From a virus: 61,827 nucleotides of DNA. A program made the translations under genes and the position numbers. Every line of letters begins with the position of its first letter. The stretch's first letter is position 1. Shown here piece after piece: positions 30,088 to 38,724 of the stretch. The stretch spans positions 1-61,827 of the IMG/VR virus record IMGVR_UViG_3300043411_000598; one strand, written 5' to 3'. The notes beneath the pieces were generated by a model that saw only the letters and a program-made list of their open reading frames with translations, was not told the origin of the DNA and made no database searches.

Positions 30088-30392
30088 TGGGCATGTATAG
30101 CACGATGCGCGACCGTGAAGCGGCGTTGAAAGACGCATTCCGCAATTGGCCGCAATGGCCCTCGGGGCTGGCGCTTCACATTCTGGGGCGCAACGGAGGC
30201 GATCACGCCAAAGACTGGCGGCGCGGCAAAGAATTGCAATTCGAGCGCGGTCTGAACATTATCGTGCCGATGGAGTGCGAAGCAGAGATTGGCGCTGGCT
30301 ATTGGGATCGCATCACCAATGGCGCGTGGCGCCACTTCGTTCCTAGTCACATCGAATCGCTGGACGAACGGAGCAAACAGACACAGACCTAG
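30087..30392 (+). CDS. Hypothetical early protein, 101 residues
   Basis: The product starts MGMYSTMRDREAALKDAFRN and includes RGKELQFERGLNIIVPMECE. It is the last gene before a terminator-like hairpin, so it closes this early block. No family is recognised. Confidence 0.5.
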   Translation: MGMYSTMRDREAALKDAFRNWPQWPSGLALHILGRNGGDHAKDWRRGKELQFERGLNIIVPMECEAEIGAGYWDRITNGAWRHFVPSHIESLDERSKQTQT

Positions 30393-30431
30393 AAAGCGAA
30401 AACGCCCCGGCTGCTAACCAGGGCGCTTTCT
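30391..30431 (+). terminator. Terminator-like hairpin closing the first rightward block
   Basis: The outer arms agaaagcg (30391-30398) and cgctttct (30424-30431) enclose an inner cgcccc/gggcg pairing. No long T-run follows, so it may need anti-termination or act weakly. It separates the small early genes from the replication genes. Confidence 0.45.
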
Positions 30432-30508
30432 GAAAACTGCCGACCCGACCAAGGTCCCAACTACCAAGCTGCGAAAGCGGCGAACCCTTTTGCATTGGTG
30501 ATTTGAAG

Positions 30509-30934
30509 ATGAGCGAACGAACCAAGAAAGTCAAGCCTAAGCCGCGCACAGCACCATTACTGGTATGCTCCCACTGCGGCGGACACATAAATCCGCGAAC
30601 CGCTACGAAGGTGAAACGGAAAAGCGCGCGCCAGGTCTTCAAGGAAGCGATCCTTCTAGCCTTAGACGCCGGCCAAGCAACGCCTCGTGAAATCGAGCGC
30701 CGCATGGGCATGAAGCCTAGAGGCTGCGAGACCGCGAACCTCCTTCGCGTTTTAGAGCGCAAGGGCGAAGTCCGTTTAGTCGGGACCAAGAAAGCCAAGA
30801 CGCTTCGCGGTGTCCCCACATTTTTGTGGGAGCGTACCAGCGCTACCGATAGAGAAACCAGAGCGAAACAACCACCAGCTATTGATCGCGCGCGCCCGAA
30901 CCAGAAAGATTCAAAGCGCGGGGCTCGCGCATGA
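30509..30934 (+). CDS. Zinc-binding/winged-helix-like regulator of the replication block
   Basis: From the ATG at 30509 the product is 141 residues. It has CSHCGGHINPRT near the N-terminus and a middle part ATPREIERRMGMKPRGCETANLLRVLERKGEVRLVG that reads as a winged helix. It ends in a basic tail. It overlaps the replication initiator gene. A DNA-binding accessory role is likely. Confidence 0.5.
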   Translation: MSERTKKVKPKPRTAPLLVCSHCGGHINPRTATKVKRKSARQVFKEAILLALDAGQATPREIERRMGMKPRGCETANLLRVLERKGEVRLVGTKKAKTLRGVPTFLWERTSATDRETRAKQPPAIDRARPNQKDSKRGARA

Positions 30935-31881
30935 GCAACGATCAAACGCCCCTCGCCCGCGAGCGGAAGCATGATAGCAGCATGTCCTCCGGTCCCCGTT
31001 ACTCCATCCTCCCCGCCCGCGCTGTATTCGATAAGCGCCTCACCAACGCCGATAAGGTCGTGCTTGCCGCGCTCGGCACCTACACGAATGGCGAGGGCTG
31101 GTGTTGGCCTAGCCAGAAAGAACTAACAGACAAGCTCGACATCGCACGCTCAACTGTTTGCGCCGCGATCAAGAAGCTTTCGTCTTCGGACATCGGCTAT
31201 TTAGAGGTTGCCCCACGCACCACCAAAGGGCGCGGCAAGGTCGGCAATCAGTATCGCGTCAAACTCGATTTAAAGCCAATGTCCGAACAGCAAGACATCG
31301 GCAAAAAGCCAATGTCCAGCCCGTCAGACATCGGCACCCAAGTTATTGAAGTTACGCCAATGTCCTGTGCGTCGGACATTGGGGCCGATGTCCGACTGGC
31401 CGGACACCCGATGTCCGATGGGTCGGACATCGCATACAATAGAAGAACGGGACCCACTGAACGTACCCAATCAATCTCTAACGAGATTGATATTACGTCC
31501 CCCAAGCCATCGGCTTACGAGCGAGCACTTGCGGCAAAGACGGCTCCGCCAAAATCGACGGCCAAGAAACTCGTTCCGTACACCAAAGAGTTTCAGATGA
31601 TTTGGATGGCGTGGCCGAAGAACCGGCGCGAGCGGAGCGACAAGCGCAAAGCGTTTGAACGCTTTCAGGGCGGTGTTGAACTTTACGGCGCAGAGGCAAT
31701 CACCAAGGCAGCCAAGCGTTACCTGTCGCTACCGGACACGAGCAAGGAAAGCTGGAAGTATTGCTGCCTCGTGGAAGTTTTCATGAACGGGAAACTTGAG
31801 GCGGCAGTCGAGGCTGTGAACGATCCAATCCCGCGTGCATCGTCAAGCAAGCGCAGCGGCATTCCTCGTTTCGTGTATTGA
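30931..31881 (+). CDS. Replication initiator (lambda O-like layout)
   Basis: The 316-residue product begins after a short tail with an HTH (residues about 28-85: ILPARAVFDKRLTNADKVVL, then WPSQKELTDKLDIARSTVCAAIKKL). The middle (about 115-170) contains repeats of the form PMS-x-x-SDIG, produced by DNA iterons at 31275-31434. The C-terminal part (YTKEFQMIWMAWPKNRRERSDKRKAFERF) resembles the helical C-terminal region of phage replication proteins that contact a helicase or its loader. An origin inside the initiator gene and a primase-helicase downstream support the call. Confidence 0.7.
   Translation: MSNDQTPLARERKHDSSMSSGPRYSILPARAVFDKRLTNADKVVLAALGTYTNGEGWCWPSQKELTDKLDIARSTVCAAIKKLSSSDIGYLEVAPRTTKGRGKVGNQYRVKLDLKPMSEQQDIGKKPMSSPSDIGTQVIEVTPMSCASDIGADVRLAGHPMSDGSDIAYNRRTGPTERTQSISNEIDITSPKPSAYERALAAKTAPPKSTAKKLVPYTKEFQMIWMAWPKNRRERSDKRKAFERFQGGVELYGAEAITKAAKRYLSLPDTSKESWKYCCLVEVFMNGKLEAAVEAVNDPIPRASSSKRSGIPRFVY
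31275..31434. repeat. Iteron array, probable replication origin
   Basis: Five imperfect 28-base units of the form GCCRATGTCC-N8/9-GGACATYGGC start at 31275, 31308, 31356, 31384 and 31407. Units 1 to 3 are clear inverted repeats; units 4 and 5 overlap and are less perfect. All lie in frame inside the initiator gene. This matches the design of lambdoid origins, in which the initiator binds iterons inside its own gene. Confidence 0.7.
31470..31491. other. Short perfect hairpin beside the iterons
   Basis: The arms atcaatctc (31470-31478) and gagattgat (31483-31491) flank a 4-base loop. It lies in the more AT-rich DNA 35 bases after the last iteron, where an unwinding element or priming site would be expected. 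Confidence 0.35.
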
Positions 31882-31886
31882 GTTCC

Positions 31887-32207
31887 GTGAGCAGCTTCCA
31901 ATCTTTCGGCATCGCGTTTCGTGGCTGGGGTCGTTCGTGGAAAACGACTTGCCCGAAGTGCTCACCGACTAGGCGCAACAAAAAAGACCCGTGCCTTTCG
32001 GTGAAGTCCGATGCCGATCTAACCGCAGTTTTCAATTGCCACCATTGCGCGTGGGCAGGACGTATCGATGAACGAAGCGAAGAGAACCGTCAGCGAGACA
32101 AGCAGTTTGAACGCCCGAGCGCGTTCGTTCCTCGCGGCCCGTGGGCTGGACCCGGAGTTGTGCGAAAGACTGGGGCTTGTCAGCGTCCAAGATCGCGCTG
32201 GAACTGA
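31887..32207 (+). CDS. Primase zinc-finger domain protein
   Basis: From the GTG at 31887 the frame encodes a zinc-binding primase N-terminus: FRGWGRSWKTTCPKCSPTRR and FNCHHCAWAG, four cysteines in two CxxC pairs. It then continues for about 45 residues in a frame different from the downstream primase-helicase, overlapping its first 140 bases. In T7-like gp4 this domain is joined to the rest. Here it is separate, or linked by frameshifting. The domain reads the template for primer start sites. Confidence 0.6.
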   Translation: MSSFQSFGIAFRGWGRSWKTTCPKCSPTRRNKKDPCLSVKSDADLTAVFNCHHCAWAGRIDERSEENRQRDKQFERPSAFVPRGPWAGPGVVRKTGACQRPRSRWN

Positions 32208-33669
32208 GGGCATCGTCTTCCCGTATGAGCGAGAAGGGCTGCAGGTAAATCGAAAATTCCGCGCGCTGGACCAAAAGACCTTTCGCCAGGACAAAGGCGG
32301 CGAACAAATCCTCTGGCGCTACGATTGCATTGCCGATGAAGCGTTGGTGGATGAGCCACTAATCATCACTGAGGGCGAGTTCGACGCGGTAGCCGCAATC
32401 CAAGCTGGATACTGGCGAACTGTGAGCGTGCCGATTGGCGCCCCTGCCCTAGCCGCTGACGGTGAGGTGCGAAGCGGCAAGTACGCGGCTATCGAGCACG
32501 CTTACACGGCCATGAACAACACCAAGCGGATCATCATTGCATCCGATGCAGACGGTCCAGGCGCTGCCATGTTGTCGGACCTTACGAACCTTCTCGGTGC
32601 AGCTCGCTGCCAGTTCGTGACCTACCCGCGTGGCTGCAAGGATCTGAACGATGTTCTGAAAGTGCATGGCGAGGATGCCGTGCGTGAGTGCATCGATGGC
32701 GCACGATGGGTGCGAGTGGCCGGCGTTTATAAAATCCGAGAGATGGCGCCGTTGCCGCCGCTCGAGGTTTGGCGGCCGGACGTGCTGCAACCGATTGATG
32801 ATTTGATCCCTATCTGCCCGATGCAAGTTTCCGTTTGGACGGGCATTCCCGGTCACGGCAAGTCTTCCCTACTTAACGCTATCGCTTGGTCGCTTGCGCG
32901 CCGCGATGGCGTGAAGATCGCACACGGCACATTCGAGGCGACGCCGCAGCGCGATTATTTGGATGACTGCATCGGCTTCCTGACTGGGCGTCCGGCTTAC
33001 AAAGCGACTAGCGAGGAGCGCGAGCAAGTAACCGACTGGGTAAACGAACAAGTGACGTTCCTTGTGGCCGATGGCTTTGCTGGCCCCGGCCAAGAGGAGT
33101 TCTTCGACGCTACGCTTGATTGGTTCTTTGAGGCTGCCAAGACCGCCGTTGCCCGCGATGGTTGCCGCATCGTGATCCTAGATCCTTGGTCGCAGATTGA
33201 GCATGTGCTTGATGGGCGCGAATCCGAGACGGCTTACATCCAAAAAAGCATCCGTCGCGCTAAGATGTTTGCGCGGGCCTTTAACGTTCACGTAGCTATC
33301 GTGGCTCACCCTACGAAGATGCGGAAGCTCGATGACGGAACCTATGCGATGCCTGAGGGCTATGAAATCTCTGGGAGCGCACACTGGTTCAATGGCGTGG
33401 ACATGGGTGTGACATCGCACCGTGATCCCCCTTCCGTCCCTGAGAAAGATGAGGATGGCGAGACGACCGGCGAATGGGCGCCGGACCCATCCTCAACACG
33501 CGTGCGTATCCGCGTGTGGAAGAAAAAAAACCACCGCATCATGGGTAAGCCGGGCGATGCCTACGCTAGCTTTGACAGCAACACGAACCGGTATAGTTCG
33601 GCTGAGCATTGGGAAGATCGCAGCTACCCGAAGAGATACCCAGAGGCAAAGTCGCATGAGCATGAATGA
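32068..33669 (+). CDS. Primase-helicase (Toprim plus RecA-like helicase)
   Basis: The 533-residue product has a Toprim domain with ITEGEFDA (near residue 100) and IASDADGPG (about 155-165), then a RecA-like helicase with Walker A GIPGHGKSS (259-267, K265). Later motifs include IVILDPW and VAIVAHPTK. It resembles T7 gp4 without its N-terminal zinc finger, which lies in the overlapping gene just upstream. It would unwind DNA and make primers at the fork. Confidence 0.8.
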   Translation: MNEAKRTVSETSSLNARARSFLAARGLDPELCERLGLVSVQDRAGTEGIVFPYEREGLQVNRKFRALDQKTFRQDKGGEQILWRYDCIADEALVDEPLIITEGEFDAVAAIQAGYWRTVSVPIGAPALAADGEVRSGKYAAIEHAYTAMNNTKRIIIASDADGPGAAMLSDLTNLLGAARCQFVTYPRGCKDLNDVLKVHGEDAVRECIDGARWVRVAGVYKIREMAPLPPLEVWRPDVLQPIDDLIPICPMQVSVWTGIPGHGKSSLLNAIAWSLARRDGVKIAHGTFEATPQRDYLDDCIGFLTGRPAYKATSEEREQVTDWVNEQVTFLVADGFAGPGQEEFFDATLDWFFEAAKTAVARDGCRIVILDPWSQIEHVLDGRESETAYIQKSIRRAKMFARAFNVHVAIVAHPTKMRKLDDGTYAMPEGYEISGSAHWFNGVDMGVTSHRDPPSVPEKDEDGETTGEWAPDPSSTRVRIRVWKKKNHRIMGKPGDAYASFDSNTNRYSSAEHWEDRSYPKRYPEAKSHEHE

Positions 33670-33832
33670 CCGCGAGCGCAAATACAGCGACATCATCGAT
33701 GTGATGCTGGACCTTATCGATAATGCCCCAACGAGTGCTTCGATTTTGCGCCTCAGCAAGCTTATGGGTGAAGTTCACGAGGCCATGCGTCTTGAGAAGG
33801 CAGAGCCAGCAACAGAGGAGCCTGTCCAATGA
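33656..33832 (+). CDS. Hypothetical early protein, 58 residues
   Basis: It starts at the ATG at 33656, overlapping the helicase stop, or two codons later. The product (MSMNDRERKYSDIIDVMLDL) is helical and acidic. Function is unknown. Confidence 0.45.
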   Translation: MSMNDRERKYSDIIDVMLDLIDNAPTSASILRLSKLMGEVHEAMRLEKAEPATEEPVQ

Positions 33833-34035
33833 TGGACGCCGCCCGCCGCTTCTACACTGAACGCCACGGAGAAGACCGTTGGTTTGAGGAAGTGGAGACA
33901 GCCTATTACGAAGCGATTGCTGCGAGAGCAGAACGTGAGAGAGCTAGGCGTGTAGCCGTTCCAGATTATGCTAGAATAAATCCAGTCGGTGATTTGCAGG
34001 GCATTGTGCAGGAAGCAGTGAGGGCGGCAAAATGA
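33829..34035 (+). CDS. Hypothetical early protein, 68 residues
   Basis: The product (MMDAARRFYTERHGEDRWFE) is charged and helical with AIAARAERERARRV. It overlaps both neighbours by four bases. No family is recognised. Confidence 0.45.
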   Translation: MMDAARRFYTERHGEDRWFEEVETAYYEAIAARAERERARRVAVPDYARINPVGDLQGIVQEAVRAAK

Positions 34036-34340
34036 ATCCGATCTATGTTCATTCGACACTGGCGCGCGCGATGAGGATAAACGGCGGGTATGGCATTGAA
34101 GGACGTGATTGGGTTGAAGTGGCGCCAATGCCCTTTAACACGGACGAAACCGTTTTTCTTACGATCACAACTCCGCCATCTCACGCTATGGAATCCTGGC
34201 TCCCAGGCACATGGTTCAATTGGACGCCAGCTAAGCGCGAACCAACCGAGGACGAAAAGAAAGTCCATCGTGCGATCAACGCAGGCAACGGAGACCCTAA
34301 GCGCTTCGGTCATGGCCAGTTCATCGGGGATGACGAGTGA
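34032..34340 (+). CDS. Hypothetical early protein, 102 residues
   Basis: The product begins MNPIYVHSTLARAMRINGGY and has a beta-rich centre (VFLTITTPPSHAMESW). No recognised motif. It is part of a run of small overlapping genes between replication and packaging. Confidence 0.45.
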   Translation: MNPIYVHSTLARAMRINGGYGIEGRDWVEVAPMPFNTDETVFLTITTPPSHAMESWLPGTWFNWTPAKREPTEDEKKVHRAINAGNGDPKRFGHGQFIGDDE

Positions 34341-34606
34341 ACACCGAGCGCTCCAACCGCGATAGCCGCTACAGGGATACAAACCTGAGCCAACGCAGTG
34401 AGGCCCTACGCGGCTTGATGTTCGGCGCCAAGGACTTCATCCCAGAGCGCGACCTTGCTGTCATGCTGGGCGAAAACATAACCGATGTGCAGACGACCTT
34501 GCGAGCCATGGAGATTGACGGCGCAGTAGAGCGCCAGCGGCTCAAGGTTGGCTTCAAGTCTAAGCCCGGAACGATGGTAGCGTGGAGGCTAAAGCAAGCC
34601 CAATGA
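34337..34606 (+). CDS. Winged-helix-like small protein
   Basis: The 89-residue product starts with GTG at 34337. It includes IPERDLAVMLGENITDVQTTLRAMEIDGAVERQRL, which reads as a winged helix. It may be a DNA-binding regulator of late genes; no target is known. Confidence 0.5.
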   Translation: MNTERSNRDSRYRDTNLSQRSEALRGLMFGAKDFIPERDLAVMLGENITDVQTTLRAMEIDGAVERQRLKVGFKSKPGTMVAWRLKQAQ

Positions 34607-34815
34607 GCGATGTGCTCCCCTTCCCTGAGCGTGTAACGCTAGACATCAAGAAGCTGGCCCAGTGGCTAGCAGATGCGCGTGATCTTGGTTTCTCCGAAGG
34701 GATGCTAGAAGCCAACGCTTCAGACATCAGCCGCATGGAAGCCATGGTTGAACGCAACGGCATGTATGAGACGCAGGTTCGCCTCTACATGGCTATGATC
34801 CGGGCGGGCAAGTGA
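34603..34815 (+). CDS. Hypothetical early protein, 70 residues
   Basis: From the ATG at 34603, overlapping the previous stop, the product (MSDVLPFPERVTLDIKKLAQ) is helical throughout. No family is recognised. Confidence 0.45.
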   Translation: MSDVLPFPERVTLDIKKLAQWLADARDLGFSEGMLEANASDISRMEAMVERNGMYETQVRLYMAMIRAGK

Positions 34816-35018
34816 CGATCCCGCCGAATATCCTCTGCAAACGAAACGACTGCGAAGCCGAGTTTACGATGCGAGCGATGGAGTCGGTCCGCCAGACTTG
34901 GTACGCTGCCGGCGAGCGCAAGTCCGAAGCCAAGGAAGATCACTGGCACTCCTGTAAAATCTGCAAGCGCACGGTAGGTTGGGAGCGATTGCCGGGCGGC
35001 TTAGTAAAGGCGCTTTAA
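34812..35018 (+). CDS. Small zinc-binding protein, 68 residues
   Basis: The product starts with GTG at 34812 and has ILCKRNDCEAEF and HWHSCKICKRTVGW, a possible zinc site. It overlaps the gene before it. Function is unknown. Confidence 0.45.
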   Translation: MTIPPNILCKRNDCEAEFTMRAMESVRQTWYAAGERKSEAKEDHWHSCKICKRTVGWERLPGGLVKAL

Positions 35019-35042
35019 CTCTCCCCTGCTATCGGCGCTGGC

Positions 35043-35816
35043 ATGGCGCTAGCAGAGAACCCAAGAGCACGGTTAGGCGGAAATTTTCCCCCGCCGGATG
35101 ATGAGGAACGCGCGCCCCCGAAGCACCTTCGCGTCATCTCCAAAGAGGAGGCCGAAGTATTCCGGGTTATCGTTCGGGTGCTGGCGACACGGTTCGAGCT
35201 AGCCAAGTGGCGCGTCACCGAAAAACGTAAGGGCGGAGATGACGGCCGCACGGTTCGATGCCTCGCCATAGGCTACATGAGGGGCGTGAACTTTCCGGTC
35301 TGGAAACTGGAGATGATGTGGGATCTGAACCGAAAGCAGATCGGCCAAGAAGAAGAAGCCTACCTCAGAATGAGGGCGGACAACACCTTCGTTGACACGC
35401 AAGCTTCTCACATGGAGGGGATGCTAGACGAGGCTCTAGCCATCGACGTTGACGAGTTCATGTCCGAAGCAACGGCAGAGATCGTCTCCATCATCGAGAC
35501 CCGCCGCCGCACCAAGAAGGAACGCTCTGAGATAAAGGCTGAGGCTAGGGCCAACCCTCCCCCGCCAGTCCCTAAGCACATTCCAACCCAAGCTGAACTT
35601 CTCCGAGACGCAGCTAACGCAAAGCACCGCATCGACAGGCTGGAATCGGAGACCAAAGTAAACCTCCGCGTCATTCTCGCAGCTAGTGAACCAGGCGCCG
35701 GCAAAGAGGCAAAGCGTGACGCAGCTAAGGCCAGAGATGCAATCGAATTAGCTCATGCGGAGATCAAGAAACTCAGACGCCTGAAGGCCCCAGCACCCAA
35801 AGCCGTGCTATCTTAA
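35043..35816 (+). CDS. Hypothetical protein with HTH-like N-terminal half and helical C-terminus
   Basis: The 257-residue product has a conserved-looking segment RTVRCLAIGYMRGVNFPVWK followed by LEMMWDLNRKQIGQEEEAYLRM. It recalls the DNA-binding C-terminal domain of DnaA or related HTH modules. A long charged helical region (about 150-257) follows. It sits between replication genes and the packaging module. The DnaA comparison is weak and only by eye. Confidence 0.45.
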   Translation: MALAENPRARLGGNFPPPDDEERAPPKHLRVISKEEAEVFRVIVRVLATRFELAKWRVTEKRKGGDDGRTVRCLAIGYMRGVNFPVWKLEMMWDLNRKQIGQEEEAYLRMRADNTFVDTQASHMEGMLDEALAIDVDEFMSEATAEIVSIIETRRRTKKERSEIKAEARANPPPPVPKHIPTQAELLRDAANAKHRIDRLESETKVNLRVILAASEPGAGKEAKRDAAKARDAIELAHAEIKKLRRLKAPAPKAVLS

Positions 35817-35906
35817 TTCTCACGGCGCGCGTTCGGCAGCGAAGCTCGCAAGCTTAAGCAGTATGCCTAAATGGGGCAGTCGTTATGACCGGACGCGCGC
35901 TGTAAT

Positions 35907-36407
35907 ATGGATACCCTCACGATCATAGCGACGTGTGCGGCGATCCTCTCCCCTATCCTGTCAATGGTCGGAGTTGCCTTTATGACGGGTGGACGCTTTG
36001 CCTCGCTGGAAACCAAAGGATCCGGCTATCAGGCTCAGCTCGACCGTTTAGAGCGCAGCACGACGACATCCGCAGCCGAGTGCGATGGACGCATTTCTGC
36101 CCTCCGCGAGGAAATGAACGGCCGTTCCGAGCGTATCAACCAAAAGGTTGAGAACATGGAGAAGAACCGAGCATCAGCGTCGGAAGCCGCCGCCGGCCAT
36201 TTCGGTAAGCTCGAAGCCATGATGGCATCCATGAAGGAACAGCTAGACCGCTTGGAGCGGGAACAGCAGCAGCAAGCCCATCATCAACCGGCGCCGCCCC
36301 AAGTCATGGGCAGAGCAGAACTCCTAGCCGCCCTCGCTTTAGCTGTGCAAGTTGCCCCGATGGTTAAGCAAATCTTGGGGCGTGAGCCTCAGAAATTGGC
36401 AGCCTAG
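35907..36407 (+). CDS. Membrane-anchored coiled-coil protein
   Basis: The 166-residue product has an N-terminal hydrophobic segment (about 3-28, TIIATCAAILSPILSMVGVA), a long coiled coil (35-125) ending in a glutamine run, and a second mildly hydrophobic segment near the C-terminus. It precedes the terminase genes. Exclusion or holin-like accessory roles are guesses. Confidence 0.5.
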   Translation: MDTLTIIATCAAILSPILSMVGVAFMTGGRFASLETKGSGYQAQLDRLERSTTTSAAECDGRISALREEMNGRSERINQKVENMEKNRASASEAAAGHFGKLEAMMASMKEQLDRLEREQQQQAHHQPAPPQVMGRAELLAALALAVQVAPMVKQILGREPQKLAA

Positions 36408-36446
36408 CACTAAGCCCCGCTGGTTTGATTTCCACATGATAATCAA

Positions 36447-37025
36447 ATGGTGTCAGAGAAATCAAAACGCGGCGGTAAACGCAACGGTGCAGGCCGTAAG
36501 AGCAAGGCAGAGAAGACTGCCGCACTTATTGCTGATGGCATCCTCTCTCAACCGAATGAGGACGATCCCAAGGAGCCAGTTCTAGGCCGTCCAACTGAAT
36601 ACAAGTCAGGCTACCCAAAGCAGGCAGAGAAGCTTTGCCGTCTTGGCGCAACAGATTTAGAGCTTGCGGACTTCTTCGAAGTGGACGTTCGGACCATCTA
36701 CAGATGGGCTCAGGCACACGATGCTTTTTGTCAGGCTCTACGGGTTGGCAAGGAGGCCAGTGATGATCGGGTTGAGCGCAGTCTCTATAACAGAGCTGTT
36801 GGTTACTCACACAGCGCCGTCAAGATATTCATGCCAGCCAATGCGCAGGCTCCCGTTTATGCGCCATACACAGAGCATGTGGCCCCTGATGTAGGCGCTG
36901 CATCTTTATGGCTTCGTAACCGTCGCGGCGACAAATGGCGGGATAAGCAGAACCTAGAGCACACAGGCAAGGATGGCGAGCCAATCATGGTGACGGCCAT
37001 TCGACTAGTCGGACCAGATGGCTGA
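36447..37025 (+). CDS. Terminase small subunit
   Basis: The 192-residue product has a basic start (KRGGKRNGAGRKSKAEK) and an HTH (LCRLGATDLELADFFEVDVRTIYRWAQAHDAFCQAL). After that comes VERSLYNRAVGYSHSAVKIF, a pattern common to small terminases. It ends NLEHTGKDGEPIMVTAIRLV and overlaps the large subunit gene by eight bases. It would recognise the packaging site. Confidence 0.8.
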   Translation: MVSEKSKRGGKRNGAGRKSKAEKTAALIADGILSQPNEDDPKEPVLGRPTEYKSGYPKQAEKLCRLGATDLELADFFEVDVRTIYRWAQAHDAFCQALRVGKEASDDRVERSLYNRAVGYSHSAVKIFMPANAQAPVYAPYTEHVAPDVGAASLWLRNRRGDKWRDKQNLEHTGKDGEPIMVTAIRLVGPDG

Positions 37026-38364
37026 AGCCGAACATACGATCCAAATTCCGCCAAAGTTGATCCCAGTATTCGTGGCGCCTAACAAGCGGATACGGGGCGC
37101 GTTCGGTGGCCGAGGCTCCGCCAAGACTCGATCATTCGCCAAGATGGCCGCTGTGCGCGGTGTGATCGCTTCTCAGGCGGGCCGCGAAGGCATTATCTTG
37201 TGCTGCCGCGAGTTTATGAACAGCCTCGATGATAGCTCGTTGATGGAGGTAAAGGCGGCGATTGAATCTGATGAATGGCTGAAGTCACACTATGACGTTG
37301 GCGAAAAGTACATCCGCACCAGAGACAGGCGTGTCTCATTCAAGTTCGCCGGGTTGCGCCACAATATAAACAGCATCAAGTCAAAGGCGAAGATACTGCT
37401 ATGCTGGATTGATGAAGCGGACCCTGTATCCGATCAAGCGTGGGAAAAGCTCATCCCTTCTGTGCGTGAGGACGACTCGGAGATATGGGTTACATGGAAC
37501 CCGGAAAACCCGCGCAGTCGGACGGAGGCGCGCTTTCGCAATAGCCCAGATGATGACGTGGCCGTTGTTGAACTAAACTGGCGTGACAATCCTTGGTTTC
37601 CGTCTGTTCTTGAGCGTGAGCGCCGCGTTTGCGAGCGCGATAATCCAGAAGAATACGAGCATATCTGGGATGGCGCCCACAGAACCAGCTTCAAGGGTTC
37701 GTATTATGCCAAGGGACTTCTTGCGGCGAAGCGCACGGATCGTATCGCGCCACTTTCGGCAGAGCCAAACCTAAGGGTTTACGCTCACTGGGACATTGGC
37801 GGCCCCAACAAGAAGGCTGACGCGATGACGGTCGTGGTCAATCAGTGGGTCCAGAACCGTATTCATGTGCTCGATTATATCGAAGGTCAGGGCCAGATGC
37901 TGGCCTATTATCTGACCGAATTGCGCAATCGTGGATGGGATGAGCACCTTAAGCCCTTTATGGTCCTGCCTCACGATGCTGGCCAAACACACGCCGACAA
38001 CCCAACCGGGATGGACTTCGAAGCGCAGCTTAAGAAGGCTGGCTATCAGACCAAAAAAGTCCACTCCCCTTCTGGGGCCGTGCTGCAGCGGATCAAGACA
38101 ACGCAACAGCTTTTCACTAAGATATGGTTCAACAAATCGCCTTACGGCGGTGAGTTGGACCGGACGCTGGCGTTGCGCCAGGCGTTAGCTTGGTATCACG
38201 AAAAGCGCAGTGATGATGAGCGGGAGATTGGTCTTGGCCCAGACCATGACTGGTCGAGTCACGCGGCGGATGCGTTCGGCATGATGTGCATCGATTATAA
38301 AGAACCGGCAGCTAAGATTGCTCGTCCATCGCACTATCAAACCTCAGACACGGTTCTAGGCTAA
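37018..38364 (+). CDS. Terminase large subunit (PBSX type)
   Basis: The 448-residue product has Walker A GGRGSAKT (30-37), Walker B ILLCWIDEAD (126-135) and ATPase coupling WVTWNPEN. The nuclease domain has D259 (HWDIGGP) and a late HDWSSHAADAFGMM. This matches the XtmB/Terminase_3 group. It cuts and pumps DNA into the prohead using ATP. The group is known to include headful packagers, so circular permutation is possible. Confidence 0.88.
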   Translation: MAEAEHTIQIPPKLIPVFVAPNKRIRGAFGGRGSAKTRSFAKMAAVRGVIASQAGREGIILCCREFMNSLDDSSLMEVKAAIESDEWLKSHYDVGEKYIRTRDRRVSFKFAGLRHNINSIKSKAKILLCWIDEADPVSDQAWEKLIPSVREDDSEIWVTWNPENPRSRTEARFRNSPDDDVAVVELNWRDNPWFPSVLERERRVCERDNPEEYEHIWDGAHRTSFKGSYYAKGLLAAKRTDRIAPLSAEPNLRVYAHWDIGGPNKKADAMTVVVNQWVQNRIHVLDYIEGQGQMLAYYLTELRNRGWDEHLKPFMVLPHDAGQTHADNPTGMDFEAQLKKAGYQTKKVHSPSGAVLQRIKTTQQLFTKIWFNKSPYGGELDRTLALRQALAWYHEKRSDDEREIGLGPDHDWSSHAADAFGMMCIDYKEPAAKIARPSHYQTSDTVLG

Positions 38365-38672
38365 TGGTAACGCGCGCAGAATTAGGGGCCATGCGATTGG
38401 CCGGGTCTCAACAAGATAGCCGTAGCCTATCGGCTCTAAAGCGCCAGCGTGAAGCCGGGCCTGACAGCGGCGGCATAGAAGTAAATCGCCGCGTTCTCTA
38501 CGATGTGGCGATGACTTCAGCACACACAGCCCTAGTGGATTCAGAGGATGCAGTTGCCGGGGTAGAGGCCGCAGCAAACTTAGCTGCGGCGCAGACTGCA
38601 GTGTCTGGGCTATCAGCGACACTAGCGGGCGCAAAGTCTGGAATTGAGGGTGTTCGCACTGATCTTGCGTGA
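38364..38672 (+). CDS. Hypothetical protein after the terminase, 102 residues
   Basis: The product (MVTRAELGAMRLAGSQQDSR) is alanine-rich and helical (AGVEAAANLAAAQTAVSGL). It is coupled to the terminase stop. No family is recognised. Confidence 0.45.
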   Translation: MVTRAELGAMRLAGSQQDSRSLSALKRQREAGPDSGGIEVNRRVLYDVAMTSAHTALVDSEDAVAGVEAAANLAAAQTAVSGLSATLAGAKSGIEGVRTDLA

Positions 38673-38724
38673 GCCAAGAACCTAAAGCCCGCTAGGCCAT
38701 TGCTCGGCTTGATAATTCAAGCCC

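Noticed and set aside
31275-31434. Regularly spaced repeats as a CRISPR array
   Set aside because: The units are inverted repeats within a coding frame with irregular spacing and no unique spacers, which fits iterons better.
35862-35930. Short rightward frame MPKWGSRYDRTRAVIWIPSRS before the coiled-coil membrane gene
   Set aside because: It overlaps the next gene out of frame and has no ribosome site.
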